From contig CM046842.1 in assembly GCA_025618425.1 (NCBI GenBank), positions 35,314,188 to 35,378,187 of the forward strand: a stretch of DNA of 64,000 nucleotides, read 5' to 3'. Below, one piece after another: positions 24,901 through 39,900 of the stretch. Below the pieces are notes generated by a model that did not search any database, was not told the DNA's origin, and saw only the letters and a program-made list of their open reading frames with translations. Made by a program: the position numbers and the translations under genes. This DNA is from Heliocidaris tuberculata (Eukaryota > Echinodermata > Echinoidea > Camarodonta > Echinometridae). Numbering within the stretch: position 1 is the first letter of the stretch; each line of letters opens with the position of its first letter.

Positions 24901-27900
24901 CAGCATACCATCTCCATCCAAACCACCTGTTCATTGTACATTTAATCCTATTGTCACGTTGCATGCGTACATTATTACTAGTATCATCATCACTGCCATT
25001 AACATGATTGTTGTAATTGTTACCGTAAGTATTTCCTACATGTATCTAGAAGACGAACTAATTTTTTAACGACTACCATGTTTTCCCTTATTGCTCTTTT
25101 ATATGCTACATGAATAGGTTTTCTGGATCCCTGAACTCCGACAGACACGTATCAAATGTAAGTAGACATGATTGGCCTCCTTGTTTAGAATGTTCAAGAA
25201 AACAATTTACACTTTCCGCCTGATGAAAATTACAGCAAAGTAAATGATATTTCTTCCTTTTTTATTGCTTTTCATACTACAATGAAATAATATTTTCCAA
25301 AAGTTTTTTGGGGGATGGCAAATTATAAATGGCTGAGAAGTTAATAAAAAAAAAAAAAATAAAAAAATAATAATAATAACTATTTGTCGAACACAAGTCG
25401 AGCTATATGACATGTTATTTCATGTCATTTCTTGTAAGTTTTTGTCAGTTTGTTTACATTTTGCTCCTCCAAACTACCGATATACTGCAATTTAGTTCTT
25501 TTAGTTCTTTTTTCCTCAAGTGAATATGATGTAAAAGTGACTCATTCGTTTTCCTTTCTTTCATTACAGATTCCTATGTTAACGATTAAGGACTGCCATC
25601 TATCTGCTGAGATGACCATCAGGTTGTGGTCCTGCCTCAGATCCGTCGGCTCACTGTCCAAGCTTACTATCTCACACTCCTCTCTCAGTTTTCCTCCATC
25701 TTCTCCTGAGCTTCCATCCGTCACAAAGCTGACCGCCGAGAGAGTGACGTCACAGAGCTACGAAGGTCTGTTCTCTTCTTTACCTGGCGTGGGAGAGATC
25801 GATATCACTATCGGAGATGTGGAGAAAGAAGACATATCTCAGATCCAGACTGGTCTTCGTCGACGTCTGACGGGACAGGAGCTCACGCGCATCAAGCTTA
25901 AAGCACCCGATTCACTCCCATCAGAGAAGAATGCATCAAGCGTGTCAAGAGAGACGATGAGAGGACTGGGTCTTCAGATCAGGGCAAACGCAGTCTACCG
26001 TGCCGACGAGGTGATATTGTCCGGGGTAGTATTCGGACCGGAGGAGAAATTAATTGATCTCGTCAAGCCTTCGACACGTCTAATATCATCTAGTCTGTAT
26101 ATAGAACAGTGAGTAATTACTACCTTACTTTTTAAAGATTATGTTATTACTTCTATTTTTAAAATAACATCTTCACAAATAATCAAGTAAAGATAACACA
26201 GTCATGTATATTCACAAGCCAGAAATCATTCATGCCAACTTAAATTTAAAAAAAATCATTACAGAAGAAAAAAGAAGAAGAAAGGAGGGGGGGGGGGGGA
26301 AGAAAAAGGAGAAAAAATGGTGAATCGAATCAAAGTTTCTTGCATCTATCGGTTTCGTTTTTAATAGCCTGCCTCTTTGTGTGTGTTTTTGTTCAGGTTT
26401 TGTTATTACTTCATACATTTGACATGAAATATACATCATAATTAATTTCTTAGCCAAGTTAATGTGTTGATTATTTTAATATATCCACCTCAAATTCCAT
26501 TAAACTCAGACATAAGAGTCAGTTATTAACAAAGACGATACGGGGTATATTTATGTTATGACAAAGGACCGGTAAGGTAAAAAAAATATCCTACCCTTTT
26601 TGTACAGCATATATCACAAGAAGAAGTATAAACACACTGGCAGGAAAAATATAATTGAACCATTTTTGTAGAAATTAATCTTAAGAGATGATTCGGTTGA
26701 AGTTAAACAAAATAGAAATCAGCTTGCATGTATATTTCCATAAAATTTACAAAGCAATGTAAAATTATGAATGGGATATTTTGAACAGTATAGGTCAGAG
26801 AACTTTGTCATATTTACGCTCATTTATTGCATGCTAGTCCATTACGTTTTTCACCTGCCAGTCACCCTCTACATGTATACCCACCGTTCTTAAACTGCGG
26901 CCCGCCAATGATATTGAGAAGGAAATATAGAAATAGAATAAAACGCTATTTTTTTCATGATCCTGAATGATTATTTTCCATTTCAAATTCAAAATAATAT
27001 CAAATGCAGTTAACTTTTATACTATATCTTAATTTATGTTTGGAAAATGTATAATGATAAAAATTAGAATGAGAATAATTCATTAAACGAGGATGGAGAT
27101 CTTAAGTTTAAAGTCCGAACTCCATTAAACGTACATCATTGGGATATGCAGGCATATGGATGGAACCCTTTTTCTTCCGTATTTAGAACCTTACTAAAAG
27201 AGGTTCTATAAATGCTTCTTTATGTTTTCATGAAGCCCCAAGGTACCTTGTACAACCGACAATGGCCCATTTAGAACCATTTGAAAATGGTCTAGTAATG
27301 GCTCATTGTAACCTTGAAAGGTTCCAAATGTGGGACAAGAAAAGGTTTTAATCAACACTATTTTTTCTAGGAGTAAACGGATGAGGCCGTGGACCGACTC
27401 CCCCCCCTCCCCAACAAACACAAGAAGGAAAAGGTTTTAAAATCACAATTTATTAGGGAACTTGCCATCTCATGTTCGAGCAGAGAAATGCTTTCTTTGC
27501 AAATTTTAATCTAGATTTTTAATGATTAAATTATATTTTCACTGCATGAAACCAAGTGTTTTTTTCCCCCTATCTCTCTACGGTCACTCACAGAAATTAG
27601 AAACTGGAGGGTTGATCAACCTGGAGAAGTCCACCCTAGCTATGCTATAAATGCAAGACAAGGCTTTATACCATCCGGGGGGAAGGGTACTCAGTATATA
27701 GCGTGGGTGGGTATGTGCCGCCTAGAAGACCCCTATTTTTACAATCGAATTTCCGTTCCGGAGCATACTATTTTTTTTTTTTCTTATCGGGAAAAAGAAG
27801 AGAGAAAACCGTTCCAAAGCATCGCTTTTTATTTTTTCTTCTTCTTCTTCATTTTATTTGTATTTTTTTTTTATTCCGCCGTTCCGGCCGTTCTGGCCCG

Positions 27901-30900
27901 CCCCGTCTCGAAGAATCATTTTTGGTGAAAAGTTAAAAGCGAGTTTCATTCCAGGTGCTTCATCCGGGGCTTTCCCCATTGCTTCCAATCCGGTTCCAAT
28001 CCACCCCAGGGAATTCAGTTATCATTCATGCTGAGCGCATGCATGTGATTTAACCCCACTTATATGAATACACACACCATAGACGTCATAGACTTGCCAT
28101 GACAAACAGCGTATTTTATAGCTGATGGGAGCAAGTGGGCACCAGTTCCGTAGCATATTTATATTGTGATCCAGTTCCAAAGACCTCCTTTTCTCAAAAT
28201 GTTAGTAGTTCCGAAGACCATCCTTTTCACGATACGCTCATTCCGAAGTCCCCATTTTTGTCTTGCCAGGGGCACATACCTACCACTTTTGGGGTCGAGT
28301 GCCCCCCCCCCCCCAGCATACCATCTCCATCCAAACCACCTGTTCATTGTACATTTAATCCTATTGTCACGTTGCATGCGTACATTATTACTAGTATCAT
28401 CATCACTGCCATTAACATGATTGTTGTAATTGTTACCGTAAGTATTTCCTACATGTATCTAGAAGACGAACTAATTTTTTAACGACTACCATGTTTTCCC
28501 TTATTGCTCTTTTATATGCTACATGAATAGGTTTTCTGGATCCCTGAACTCCGACAGACACGTATCAAATGTAAGTAGACATGATTGGCCTCCTTGTTTA
28601 GAATGTTCAAGAAAACAATTTACACTTTCCGCCTGATGAAAATTACAGCAAAGTAAATGATATTTCTTCCTTTTTTATTGCTTTTCATACTACAATGAAA
28701 TAATATTTTCCAAAAGTTTTTTGGGGGATGGCAAATTATAAATGGCTGAGAAGTTAATAAAAAAAAAAAAAAATAAAAAAATAATAATAATAACTATTTG
28801 TCGAACACAAGTCGAGCTATATGACATGTTATTTCATGTCATTTCTTGTAAGTTTTTGTCAGTTTGTTTACATTTTGCTCCTCCAAACTACCGATATACT
28901 GCAATTTAGTTCTTTTAGTTCTTTTTTCCTCAAGTGAATATGATGTAAAAGTGACTCATTCGTTTTCCTTTCTTTCATTACAGATTCCTATGTTGACGAT
29001 TAAGGACTGCCATCTATCTGCTGAGATGACCATCAGGTTGTGGTCCTGCCTCAGATCCGTCGGCTCACTGTCCAAGCTTACTATCTCACACTCCTCTCTC
29101 AGTTTTCCTCCATCTTCTCCTGAGCTTCCATCCGTCACAAAGCTGACCGCCGAGAGAGTGACGTCACAGAGCTACGAAGGTCTGTTCTCTTCTTTACCTG
29201 GCGTGGGAGAGATCGATATCACTATCGGAGATGTGGAGAAAGAAGACATATCTCAGATCCAGACTGGTCTTCGTCGACGTCTGACGGGACAGGAGCTCAC
29301 GCGCATCAAGCTTAAAGCACCCGATTCACTCCCATCAGAGAAGAATGCATCAAGCGTGTCAAGAGAGACGATGAGAGGACTGGGTCTTCAGATCAGGGCA
29401 AACGCAGTCTACCGTGCCGACGAGGTGATATTGTCCGGGGTAGTATTCGGACCGGAGGAGAAATTAATTGATCTCGTCAAGCCTTCGACACGTTTAATAT
29501 CATCTAGTCTGTATATAGAACAGTGAGTAATTACTACCTTACTTTTTAAAGATTATGTTATTACTTCTATTTTTAAAATAACATCTTCACAAATAATCAA
29601 GTAAAGATAACACAGTCATGTATATTCATAAGCCAGAAATCATTCATGCCAACTTAAATTTTAAAAAAATCATTACAGAAGAAAAAAGAAGAAGAAAGGA
29701 GGGGGGGGGGGGGGGAAGAAAAAGGAGAAAAAATGGTGAATCGAATCAAAGTTTCTTGCATCTATCGGTTTCGTTTTTAATAGCCTGCCTCTTTGTGTGT
29801 GTTTTTGTTCAGGTTTTGTTATTACTTCATACATTTGACATGAAATATACATCATAATTAATTTCTTAGCCAAGTTAATGTGTTGATTATTTTAATATAT
29901 CCACCTCAAATTCCATTAAACTCAGACATAAGAGTCAGTTATTAACAAAGACGATACGGGGTATATTTATGTTATGACAAAGGACCGGTAAGGTAAAAAA
30001 AATATCCTACCCTTTTTGTACAGCATATATCACAAGAAGAAGTATAAACACACTGGCAGGAAAAATATAATTGAACCATTTTTGTAGAAATTAATCTTAA
30101 GAGATGATTCGGTTGAAGTTAAACAAAATAGAAATCAGCTTGCATGTATATTTCCATAAAATTTACAAAGCAATGTAAAATTATGAATGGGATATTTTGA
30201 ACAGTATAGGTCAGAGAACTTTGTCATATTTACGCTCATTTATTGCATGCTAGTCCATTACGTTTTTCACCTGCCAGTCACCCTCTACATGTATACCCAC
30301 CGTTCTTAAACTGCGGCCCGCCAATAATATTGAGATGAAAATATAGAAATAGAATAAAACGCTATTTTTTTCATGATCCTGAATGATTATTTTCCATTTC
30401 AAATTCAAAATAATATCAAATGCAGTTAACTGTTATACTATATCTTAATTTATGTTTGGAAAATGTATAATGATAAAAATTAGAATGAGAATAATTCATT
30501 AAACGAGGATGGAGATCTTAAGTTTAAAGTCCGAACTCCATTAAACGTACATCATTGGGATATGCAGGCATATGGATGGAACCCTTTTACTTCCGTATTT
30601 AGAACCTTACTAAAAGAGGTTCTATAAATGCTTCTTTATGTTTTCATGAAGCCCCAAGGTACCTTGTACAACCGACAATGGCCCATTTAGAACCATTTGA
30701 AAATGGTCTAGTAATGGCTCATTGTAACCTTGAAAGGTTCCAAATGTGGGACAAGAAAAGGTTTTAATCAACACTATTTTTTCTAGGAGTAAACGGATGA
30801 GGCCGTGGACCGACTCCCCCCCCTCCCCAACAAACACAAGAAGGAAAAGGTTTTAAAATCACAATTTATTAGGGAACTTGCCATCTCATGTTCGAGCAGA

Positions 30901-33900
30901 GAAATGCTTTCTTTGCAAATTTTAATCTAGATTTTTAATGATGAAATTATATTTTCACTGCATGAAACCAAGTGTTTTTTTCCCCCTATCTCTCTACGGT
31001 CACTCACAGAAATTAGAAACTGGAGGGTTGATCAACCTGGAGAAGTCCACCCTAGCTATGCTATAAATGCAAGACAAGGCTTTATACCATCCGGGGGGAA
31101 GGGTACTCAGTATATAGCGTGGGTGGGTATGTGCCGCCTAGAAGACCCCTATTTTTACAATCGAATTTCCGTTCCGGAGCATACTATTTTTTTTTTTTCT
31201 TATCGGGAAAAAGAAGAGAGAAAACCGTTCCAAAGCATCGCTTTTTATTTTTTCTTCTTCTTCTTCATTTTATTTGTATTTTTTTTTTATTCCGCCGTTC
31301 CGGCCGTTCTGGCCCGCCCCGTCTCGAAGAATCATTTTTGGTGAAAAGTTAAAAGCGAGTTTCATTCCAGGTGCTTCATCCGGGGCTTTCCCCATTGCTT
31401 CCAATCCGGTTCCAATCCACCCCAGGGAATTCAGTTATCATTCATGCTGAGCGCATGCATGTGATTTAACCCCACTTATATGAATACACACACCATAGAC
31501 GTCATAGACTTGCCATGACAAACAGCGTATTTAGCTGATGGGAGCAAGTGGGCACCAGTTCCGTAGCATATTTATATTGTGATCCAGTACCAAAGACCTC
31601 CTTTTCTCAAAATGTTAGTAGTTCCGAAGACCATCCTTTTCATGATACGCTCATTCCGAAGTCCCCATTTTTGTCTTGCCAGGGGCACATACCTACCACT
31701 TTTGGGGTCGAGTGCCCCCCCCCCCCCAGCATACCATCTCCATCCAAACCACCTGTTCATTGTACATTTAATCCTATTGTCACGTTGCATGCGTACATTA
31801 TTACTAGTATCATCATCACTGCCATTAACATGATTGTTGTAATTGTTACCGTAAGTATTTCCTACATGTATCTAGAAGACGAACTAATTTTTTAACGACT
31901 ACCATGTTTTCCCTTATTGCTCTTTTATATGCTACATGAATAGGTTTTCTGGATCCCTGAACTCCGACAGACACGTATCAAATGTAAGTAGACATGATTG
32001 GCCTCCTTGTTTAGAATGTTCAAGAAAACAATTTACACTTTCCGCCTGATGAAAATTACAGCAAAGTAAATGATATTTCTTCCTTTTTTATTGCTTTTCA
32101 TACTACAATGAAATAATATTTTCCAAAAGTTTTTTGGGGGATGGCAAATTATAAATGGCTGAGAAGTTAATAAAAAAAAAAAAAAAAAAAAAAATAATAA
32201 TAATAACTATTTGTCGAACACAAGTCGAGCTATATGACATGTTATTTCATGTCATTTCTTGTAAGTTTTTGTCAGTTTGTTTACATTTTGCTCCTCCAAA
32301 CTACCGATATACTGCAATTTAGTTCTTTTAGTTCTTTTTTCCTCAAGTGAATATGATGTAAAAGTGACTCATTCGTTTTCCTTTCTTTCATTACAGATTC
32401 CTATGTTAACGATTAAGGACTGCCATCTATCTGCTGAGATGACCATCAGGTTGTGGTCCTGCCTCAGATCCGTCGGCTCACTGTCCAAGCTTACTATCTC
32501 ACACTCCTCTCTCAGTTTTCCTCCATCTTCTCCTGAGCTTCCATCCGTCACAAAGCTGACCGCCGAGAGAGTGACGTCACAGAGCTACGAAGGTCTGTTC
32601 TCTTCTTTACCTGGCGTGGGAGAGATCGATATCACTATCGGAGATGTGGAGAAAGAAGACATATCTCCGATCCAGACTGGTCTTCGTCGACGTCTGACGG
32701 GACAGGAGCTCACGCGCATCAAGCTTAAAGCACCCGATTCACTCCCATCAGAGAAGAATGCATCAAGCGTGTCAAGAGAGACGATGAGAGGACTGGGTCT
32801 TCAGATCAGGGCAAACGCAGTCTACCGTGCCGACGAGGTGATATTGTCCGGGGTAGTATTCGGACCGGAGGAGAAATTAATTGATCTCGTCAAGCCTTCG
32901 ACACGTCTAATATCATCTAGTCTGTATATAGAACAGTGAGTAATTACTACCTTACTTTTTAAAGATTATGTTATTACTTCTATTTTTAAAATAACATCTT
33001 CACAAATAATCAAGTAAAGATAACACAGTCATGTATATTCACAAGCCAGAAATCATTCATGCCAACTTAAATTTTAAAAAAATCATTACAGAAGAAAAAA
33101 GAAGAAGAAAGGAGGGGGGGGGGGGGGGAAGAAAAAGGAGAAAAAATGGTGAATCGAATCAAAGTTTCTTGCATCTATCGGTTTCGTTTTTAATAGCTTG
33201 CCTCTTTGTGTGTGTTTTTGTTCAGGTTTTGTTATTACTTCATACATTTGACATGAAATATACATCATAATTAATTTCTTAGCCAAGTTAATGTGTTGAT
33301 TATTTTAATATATCCACCTCAAATTCCATTAAACTCAGACATAAGAGTCAGTTATTAACAAAGACGATACGGGGTATATTTATGTTATGACAAAGGACCG
33401 GTAAGGTAAAAAAATATCCTACCCTTTTTGTACAGCATATATCACAAGAAGAAGTATAAACACACTAGCAGGAAAAATATAATTGAACCATTTTTGTAGA
33501 AATTAATCTTAAGAGATGATTCGGTTGAAGTTAAACAAAATAGAAATCAGCTTGCATGTATATTTCCATAAAATTTACAAAGCAATGTAAAATTATGAAT
33601 GGGATATTTTGAACAGTATAGGTCAGAGAACTTTGTCATATTTACGCTCATTTATTGCATGCTAGTCCATTACGTTTTTCACCTGCCAGTCACCCTCTAC
33701 ATGTATACCCACCGTTCTTAAACTGCGGCCCGCCAATGATATTGAGAAGGAAATATAGAAATAGAATAAAACGCTATTTTTTTCATGATCCTGAATGATT
33801 ATTTTCCATTTCAAATTCAAAATAATATCAAATGCAGTTAACTTTTATACTATATCTTAATTTATGTTTGGAAAATGTATAATGATAAAAATTAGAATGA

Positions 33901-36900
33901 GAATAATTCATTAAACGAGGATGGAGATCTTAAGTGTAAAGTCCGAACTCCATTAAACGCACATCATTGGGATGTGCAGGCATATGGATGGAACCCTTTT
34001 ACTTCCGTATTTAGAACCTTACTAAAAGAGGTTCTATAAATGCTTCTTTATGTTTTCATGAAGCCCCAAGGTACCTTGTACAACCGACAATGGCCCATTT
34101 AGAACCATTTGAAAATGGTCTAGTAATGGCTCATTGTAACCTTGAAAGGTTCCAAATGTGGGACAAGAAAAGGTTTTAATCAACACTATTTTTTCTAGGA
34201 GTAAACGGATGAGGCCGTGGACCGACTCCCCCCCCTCCCCAACAAACACAAGAAGGAAAAGGTTTTAAAATCACAATTTATTAGGGAACTTGCCATCTCA
34301 TGTTCGAGCAGAGAAATGCTTTCTTTGCAAATTTTAATCTAGATTTTTAATGATGAAATTATATTTTCACTGCATGAAACCAAGTGTTTTTTTCCCCCTA
34401 TCTCTCTACGGTCACTCACAGAAATTAGAAACTGGAGGGTTGATCAACCTGGAGAAGTCCACCCTAGCTATGCTATAAATGCAAGACAAGGCTTTATACC
34501 ATCCGGGGGGAAGGGTACTCAGTATATAGCGTGGGTGGGTATGTGCCGCCTAGAAGACCCCTATTTTTACAATCGAATTTCCGTTCCGGAGCATACTATT
34601 TTTTTTTTTTCTTATCGGGAAAAAGAAGAGAGAAAACCGTTCCAAAGCATCGCTTTTTATTTTTTCTTCTTCTTCTTCTTTTTATTTGTATTTTTTTTTT
34701 ATTCCGCCGTTCCGGCCGTTCTGGCCCGCCCCGTCTCGAAGAATCATTTTTGGTGAAAAGTTAAAAGCGAGTTTCATTCCAGGTGCTTCATCCGGGGCTT
34801 TCCCCATTGCTTCCAATCCGGTTCCAATCCACCCCAGGGAATTCAGTTATCATTCATGCTGAGCGCATGCATGTGATTTAACCCCGCTTGTATGAATACA
34901 CACACCATAGACGTCATAGACTTGCCATGACAAACAGCGTATTTTATAGCTGATGGGAGCAAGTGGGCACCAGTTCCGTAGCATATTTATATTGTGATCC
35001 AGTTCCAAAGACCTCCTTTTCTCAAAATGTTAGTAGTTCCGAAGACCATCCTTTTCACGATACGCTCATTCCGAAGTCCCCATTTTTGTCTTGCCAGGGG
35101 CACATACCTACCACTTTTGGGGTCGAGTGCCCCCCCCCCCCCCAGCATACCATCTCCATCCAAACCACCTGTTCATTGTACATTTAATCCTATTGTCACG
35201 TTGCATGCGTACATTATTACTAGTATCATCATCACTGCCATTAACATGATTGTTGTAATTGTTACCGTAAGTATTTCCTACATGTATCTAGAAGACGAAC
35301 TAATTTTTTAACGACTACCATGTTTTCCCTTATTGCTCTTTTATATGCTACATGAATAGGTTTTCTGGATCCCTGAACTCCGACAGACACGTATCAAATG
35401 TAAGTAGACATGATTGGCCTCCTTGTTTAGAATGTTCAAGAAAACAATTTACACTTTCCGCCTGATGAAAATTACAGCAAAGTAAATGATATTTCTTCCT
35501 TTTTTATTGCTTTTCATACTACAATGAAATAATATTTTCCAAAAGTTTTTTGGGGGATGGCAAATTATAAATGGCTGAGAAGTTAATAAAAAAAAAAAAA
35601 ATAAAAAAATAATAATAATAACTATTTGTCGAACACAAGTCGAGCTATATGACATGTTATTTCATGTCATTTCTTGTAAGTTTTTGTCAGTTTGTTTACA
35701 TTTTGCTCCTCCAAACTACCGATATACTGCAATTTAGTTCTTTTAGTTCTTTTTTCCTCAAGTGAATATGATGTAAAAGTGACTCATTCGTTTTCCTTTC
35801 TTTCATTACAGATTCCTATGTTAACGATTAAGGACTGCCATCTATCTGCTGAGATGACCATCAGGTTGTGGTCCTGCCTCAGATCCGTCGGCTCACTGTC
35901 CAAGCTTACTATCTCACACTCCTCTCTCAGTTTTCCTCCATCTTCTCCTGAGCTTCCATCCGTCACAAAGCTGACCGCCAAGAGAGTGACGTCACAGAGC
36001 TACGAAGGTCTGTTCTCTTCTTTACCTGGCGTGGGAGAGATCGATATCACTATCGGAGATGTGGAGAAAGAAGACATATCTCCGATCCAGACTGGTCTTC
36101 GTCGACGTCTGACGGGACAGGAGCTCACGCGCATCAAGCTTAAAGCACCCGATTCACTCCCATCAGAGAAGAATGCATCAAGCGTGTCAAGAGAGACGAT
36201 GAGAGGACTGGGTCTTCAGATCAGGGCAAACGCAGTCTACCGTGCCGACGAGGTGATATTGTCCGGGGTAGTATTCGGACCGGAGGAGAAATTAATTGAT
36301 CTCGTCAAGCCTTCGACACGTCTAATATCATCTAGTCTGTATATAGAACAGTGAGTAATTACTACCTTACTTTTTAAAGATTATGTTATTACTTCTATTT
36401 TTAAAATAACATCTTCACAAATAATCAAGTAAAGATAACACAGTCATGTATATTCACAAGCCAGAAATCATTCATGCCAACTTAAATTTTAAAAAAATCA
36501 TTACAGAAGAAAAAAGAAGAAGAAAGGAGGGGGGGGGGGGGGGAAGAAAAAGGAGAAAAAATGGTGAATCGAATCAAAGTTTCTTGCATCTATCGGTTTC
36601 GTTTTTAATAGCCTGCCTCTTTGTGTGTGTTTTTGTTCAGGTTTTGTTATTACTTCATACATTTGACATGAAATATACATCATAATTAATTTCTTAGCCA
36701 AGTTAATGTGTTGATTATTTTAATATATCCACCTCAAATTCCATTAAACTCAGACATAAGAGTCAGTTATTAACAAAGACGATACGGGGTATATTTATGT
36801 TATGACAAAGGACCGGTAAGGTAAAAAAAATATCCTACCCTTTTTGTACAGCATATATCACAAGAAGAAGTATAAACACACTAGCAGGAAAAATATAATT

Positions 36901-39900
36901 GAACCATTTTTGTAGAAATTAATCTTAAGAGATGATTCGGTTGAAGTTAAACAAAATAGAAATCAGCTTGCATGTATATTTCCATAAAATTTACAAAGCA
37001 ATGTAAAATTATGAATGGGATATTTTGAACAGTATAGGTCAGAGAACTTTGTCATATTTACGCTCATTTATTGCATGCTAGTCCATTACGTTTTTCACCT
37101 GCCAGTCACCCTCTACATGTATACCCACCGTTCTTAAACTGCGGCCCGCCAATGATATTGAGAAGGAAATATAGAAATAGAATAAAACGCTATTTTTTTC
37201 ATGATCCTGAATGATTATTTTCCATTTCAAATTCAAAATAATATCAAATGCAGTTAACTGTTATACTATATCTTAATTTATGTTTGGAAAATGTATAATG
37301 ATAAAAATTAGAATGAGAATAATTCATTAAACGAGGATGGAGATCTTAAGTGTAAAGTCCGAACTCCATTAAACGCACATCATTGGGATGTGCAGGCATA
37401 TGGATGGAACCCTTTTACTTCCGTATTTAGAACCTTACTAAAAGAGGTTCTATAAATGCTTCTTTATGTTTTCATGAAGCCCCAAGGTACCTTGTACAAC
37501 CGACAATGGCCCATTTAGAACCATTTGAAAATGGTCTAGTAATGGCTCATTGTAACCTTGAAAGGTTCCAAATGTGGGACAAGAAAAGGTTTTAATCAAC
37601 ACTATTTTTTCTAGGAGTAAACGGATGAGGCCGTGGACCGACTCCCCCCCCTCCCCAACAAACACAAGAAGGAAAAGGTTTTAAAATCACAATTTATTAG
37701 GGAACTTGCCATCTCATGTTCGAGCAGAGAAATGCTTTCTTTGCAAATTTTAATCTAGATTTTTAATGATGAAATTATATTTTCACTGCATGAAACCAAG
37801 TGTTTTTTTCCCCCTATCTCTCTACGGTCACTCACAGAAATTAGAAACTGGAGGGTTGATCAACCTGGAGAAGTCCACCCTAGCTATGCTATAAATGCAA
37901 GACAAGGCTTTATACCATCCGGGGGGAAGGGTACTCAGTATATAGCGTGGGTGGGTATGTGCCGCCTAGAAGACCCCTATTTTTACAATCGAATTTCCGT
38001 TCCGGAGCATACTATTTTTTTTTTTTTCTTATCGGGAAAAAGAAGAGAGAAAACCGTTCCAAAGCATCGCTTTTTATTTTTTCTTCTTCTTCTTCTTTTT
38101 ATTTGTATTTTTTTTTTATTCCGCCGTTCCGGCCGTTCTGGCCCGCCCCGTCTCGAAGAATCATTTTTGGTGAAAAGTTAAAAGCGAGTTTCATTCCAGG
38201 TGCTTCATCCGGGGCTTTCCCCATTGCTTCCAATCCGGTTCCAATCCACCCCAGGGAATTCAGTTATCATTCATGCTGAGCGCATGCATGTGATTTAACC
38301 CCACTTATATGAATACACACACCATAGACGTCATAGACTTGCCATGACAAACAGCGTATTTAGCTGATGGGAGCAAGTGGGCACCAGTTCCGTAGCATAT
38401 TTATATTGTGATCCAGTTCCAAAGACCTCCTTTTCTCAAAATGTTAGTAGTTCCGAAGACCATCCTTTTCACGATACGCTCATTCCGAAGTCCCCATTTT
38501 TGTCTTGCCAGGGGCACATACCTACCACTTTTGGGGTCGAGTGCCCCCCCCCCCCCAGCATACCATCTCCATCCAAACCACCTGTTCATTGTACATTTAA
38601 TCCTATTGTCACGTTGCATGCGTACATTATTACTAGTATCATCATCACTGCCATTAACATGATTGTTGTAATTGTTACCGTAAGTATTTCCTACATGTAT
38701 CTAGAAGACGAACTAATTTTTTAACGACTACCATGTTTTCCCTTATTGCTCTTTTATATGCTACATGAATAGGTTTTCTGGATCCCTGAACTCCGACAGA
38801 CACGTATCAAATGTAAGTAGACATGATTGGCCTCCTTGTTTAGAATGTTCAAGAAAACAATTTACACTTTCCGCCTGATGAAAATTACAGCAAAGTAAAT
38901 GATATTTCTTCCTTTTTTATTGCTTTTCATACTACAATGAAATAATATTTTCCAAAAGTTTTTTGGGGGATGGCAAATTATAAATGGCTGAGAAGTTAAT
39001 AAAAAAAAAAAAAATAAAAAAATAATAATAATAACTATTTGTCGAACACAAGTCGAGCTATATGACATGTTATTTCATGTCATTTCTTGTAAGTTTTTGT
39101 CAGTTTGTTTACATTTTGCTCCTCCAAACTACCGATATACTGCAATTTAGTTCTTTTAGTTCTTTTTTCCTCAAGTGAATATGATGTAAAAGTGACTCAT
39201 TCGTTTTCCTTTCTTTCATTACAGATTCCTATGTTGACGATTAAGGACTGCCATCTATCTGCTGAGATGACCATCAGGTTGTGGTCCTGCCTCAGATCCG
39301 TCGGCTCACTGTCCAAGCTTACTATCTCACACTCCTCTCTCAGTTTTCCTCCATCTTCTCCTGAGCTTCCATCCGTCACAAAGCTGACCGCCGAGAGAGT
39401 GACGTCACAGAGCTACGAAGGTCTGTTCTCTTCTTTACCTGGCGTGGGAGAGATCGATATCACTATCGGAGATGTGGAGAAAGAAGACATATCTCAGATC
39501 CAGACTGGTCTTCGTCGACGTCTGACGGGACAGGAGCTCACGCGCATCAAGCTTAAAGCACCAGATTTACTCCCATCAGAGAAGAATGCATCAAGCGTGT
39601 CAAGAGAGACGATGAGAGGACTGGGTCTTCAGATCAGGGCAAACGCAGTCTACCGTGACGAGGTGATATTGTCCGGGGTAGTATTCGGACCGGAGGAGAA
39701 ATTAATTGATCTCGTCAAGCCTTCGACACGTCTAATATCATCTAGTCTGTATATAGAACAGTGAGTAATTACTACCTTACTTTTTAAAGATTATGTTATT
39801 ACTTCTATTTTTAAAATAACATCTTCACAAATAATCAAGTAAAGATAACACAGTCATGTATATTCATAAGCCAGAAATCATTCATGCCAACTTAAATTTT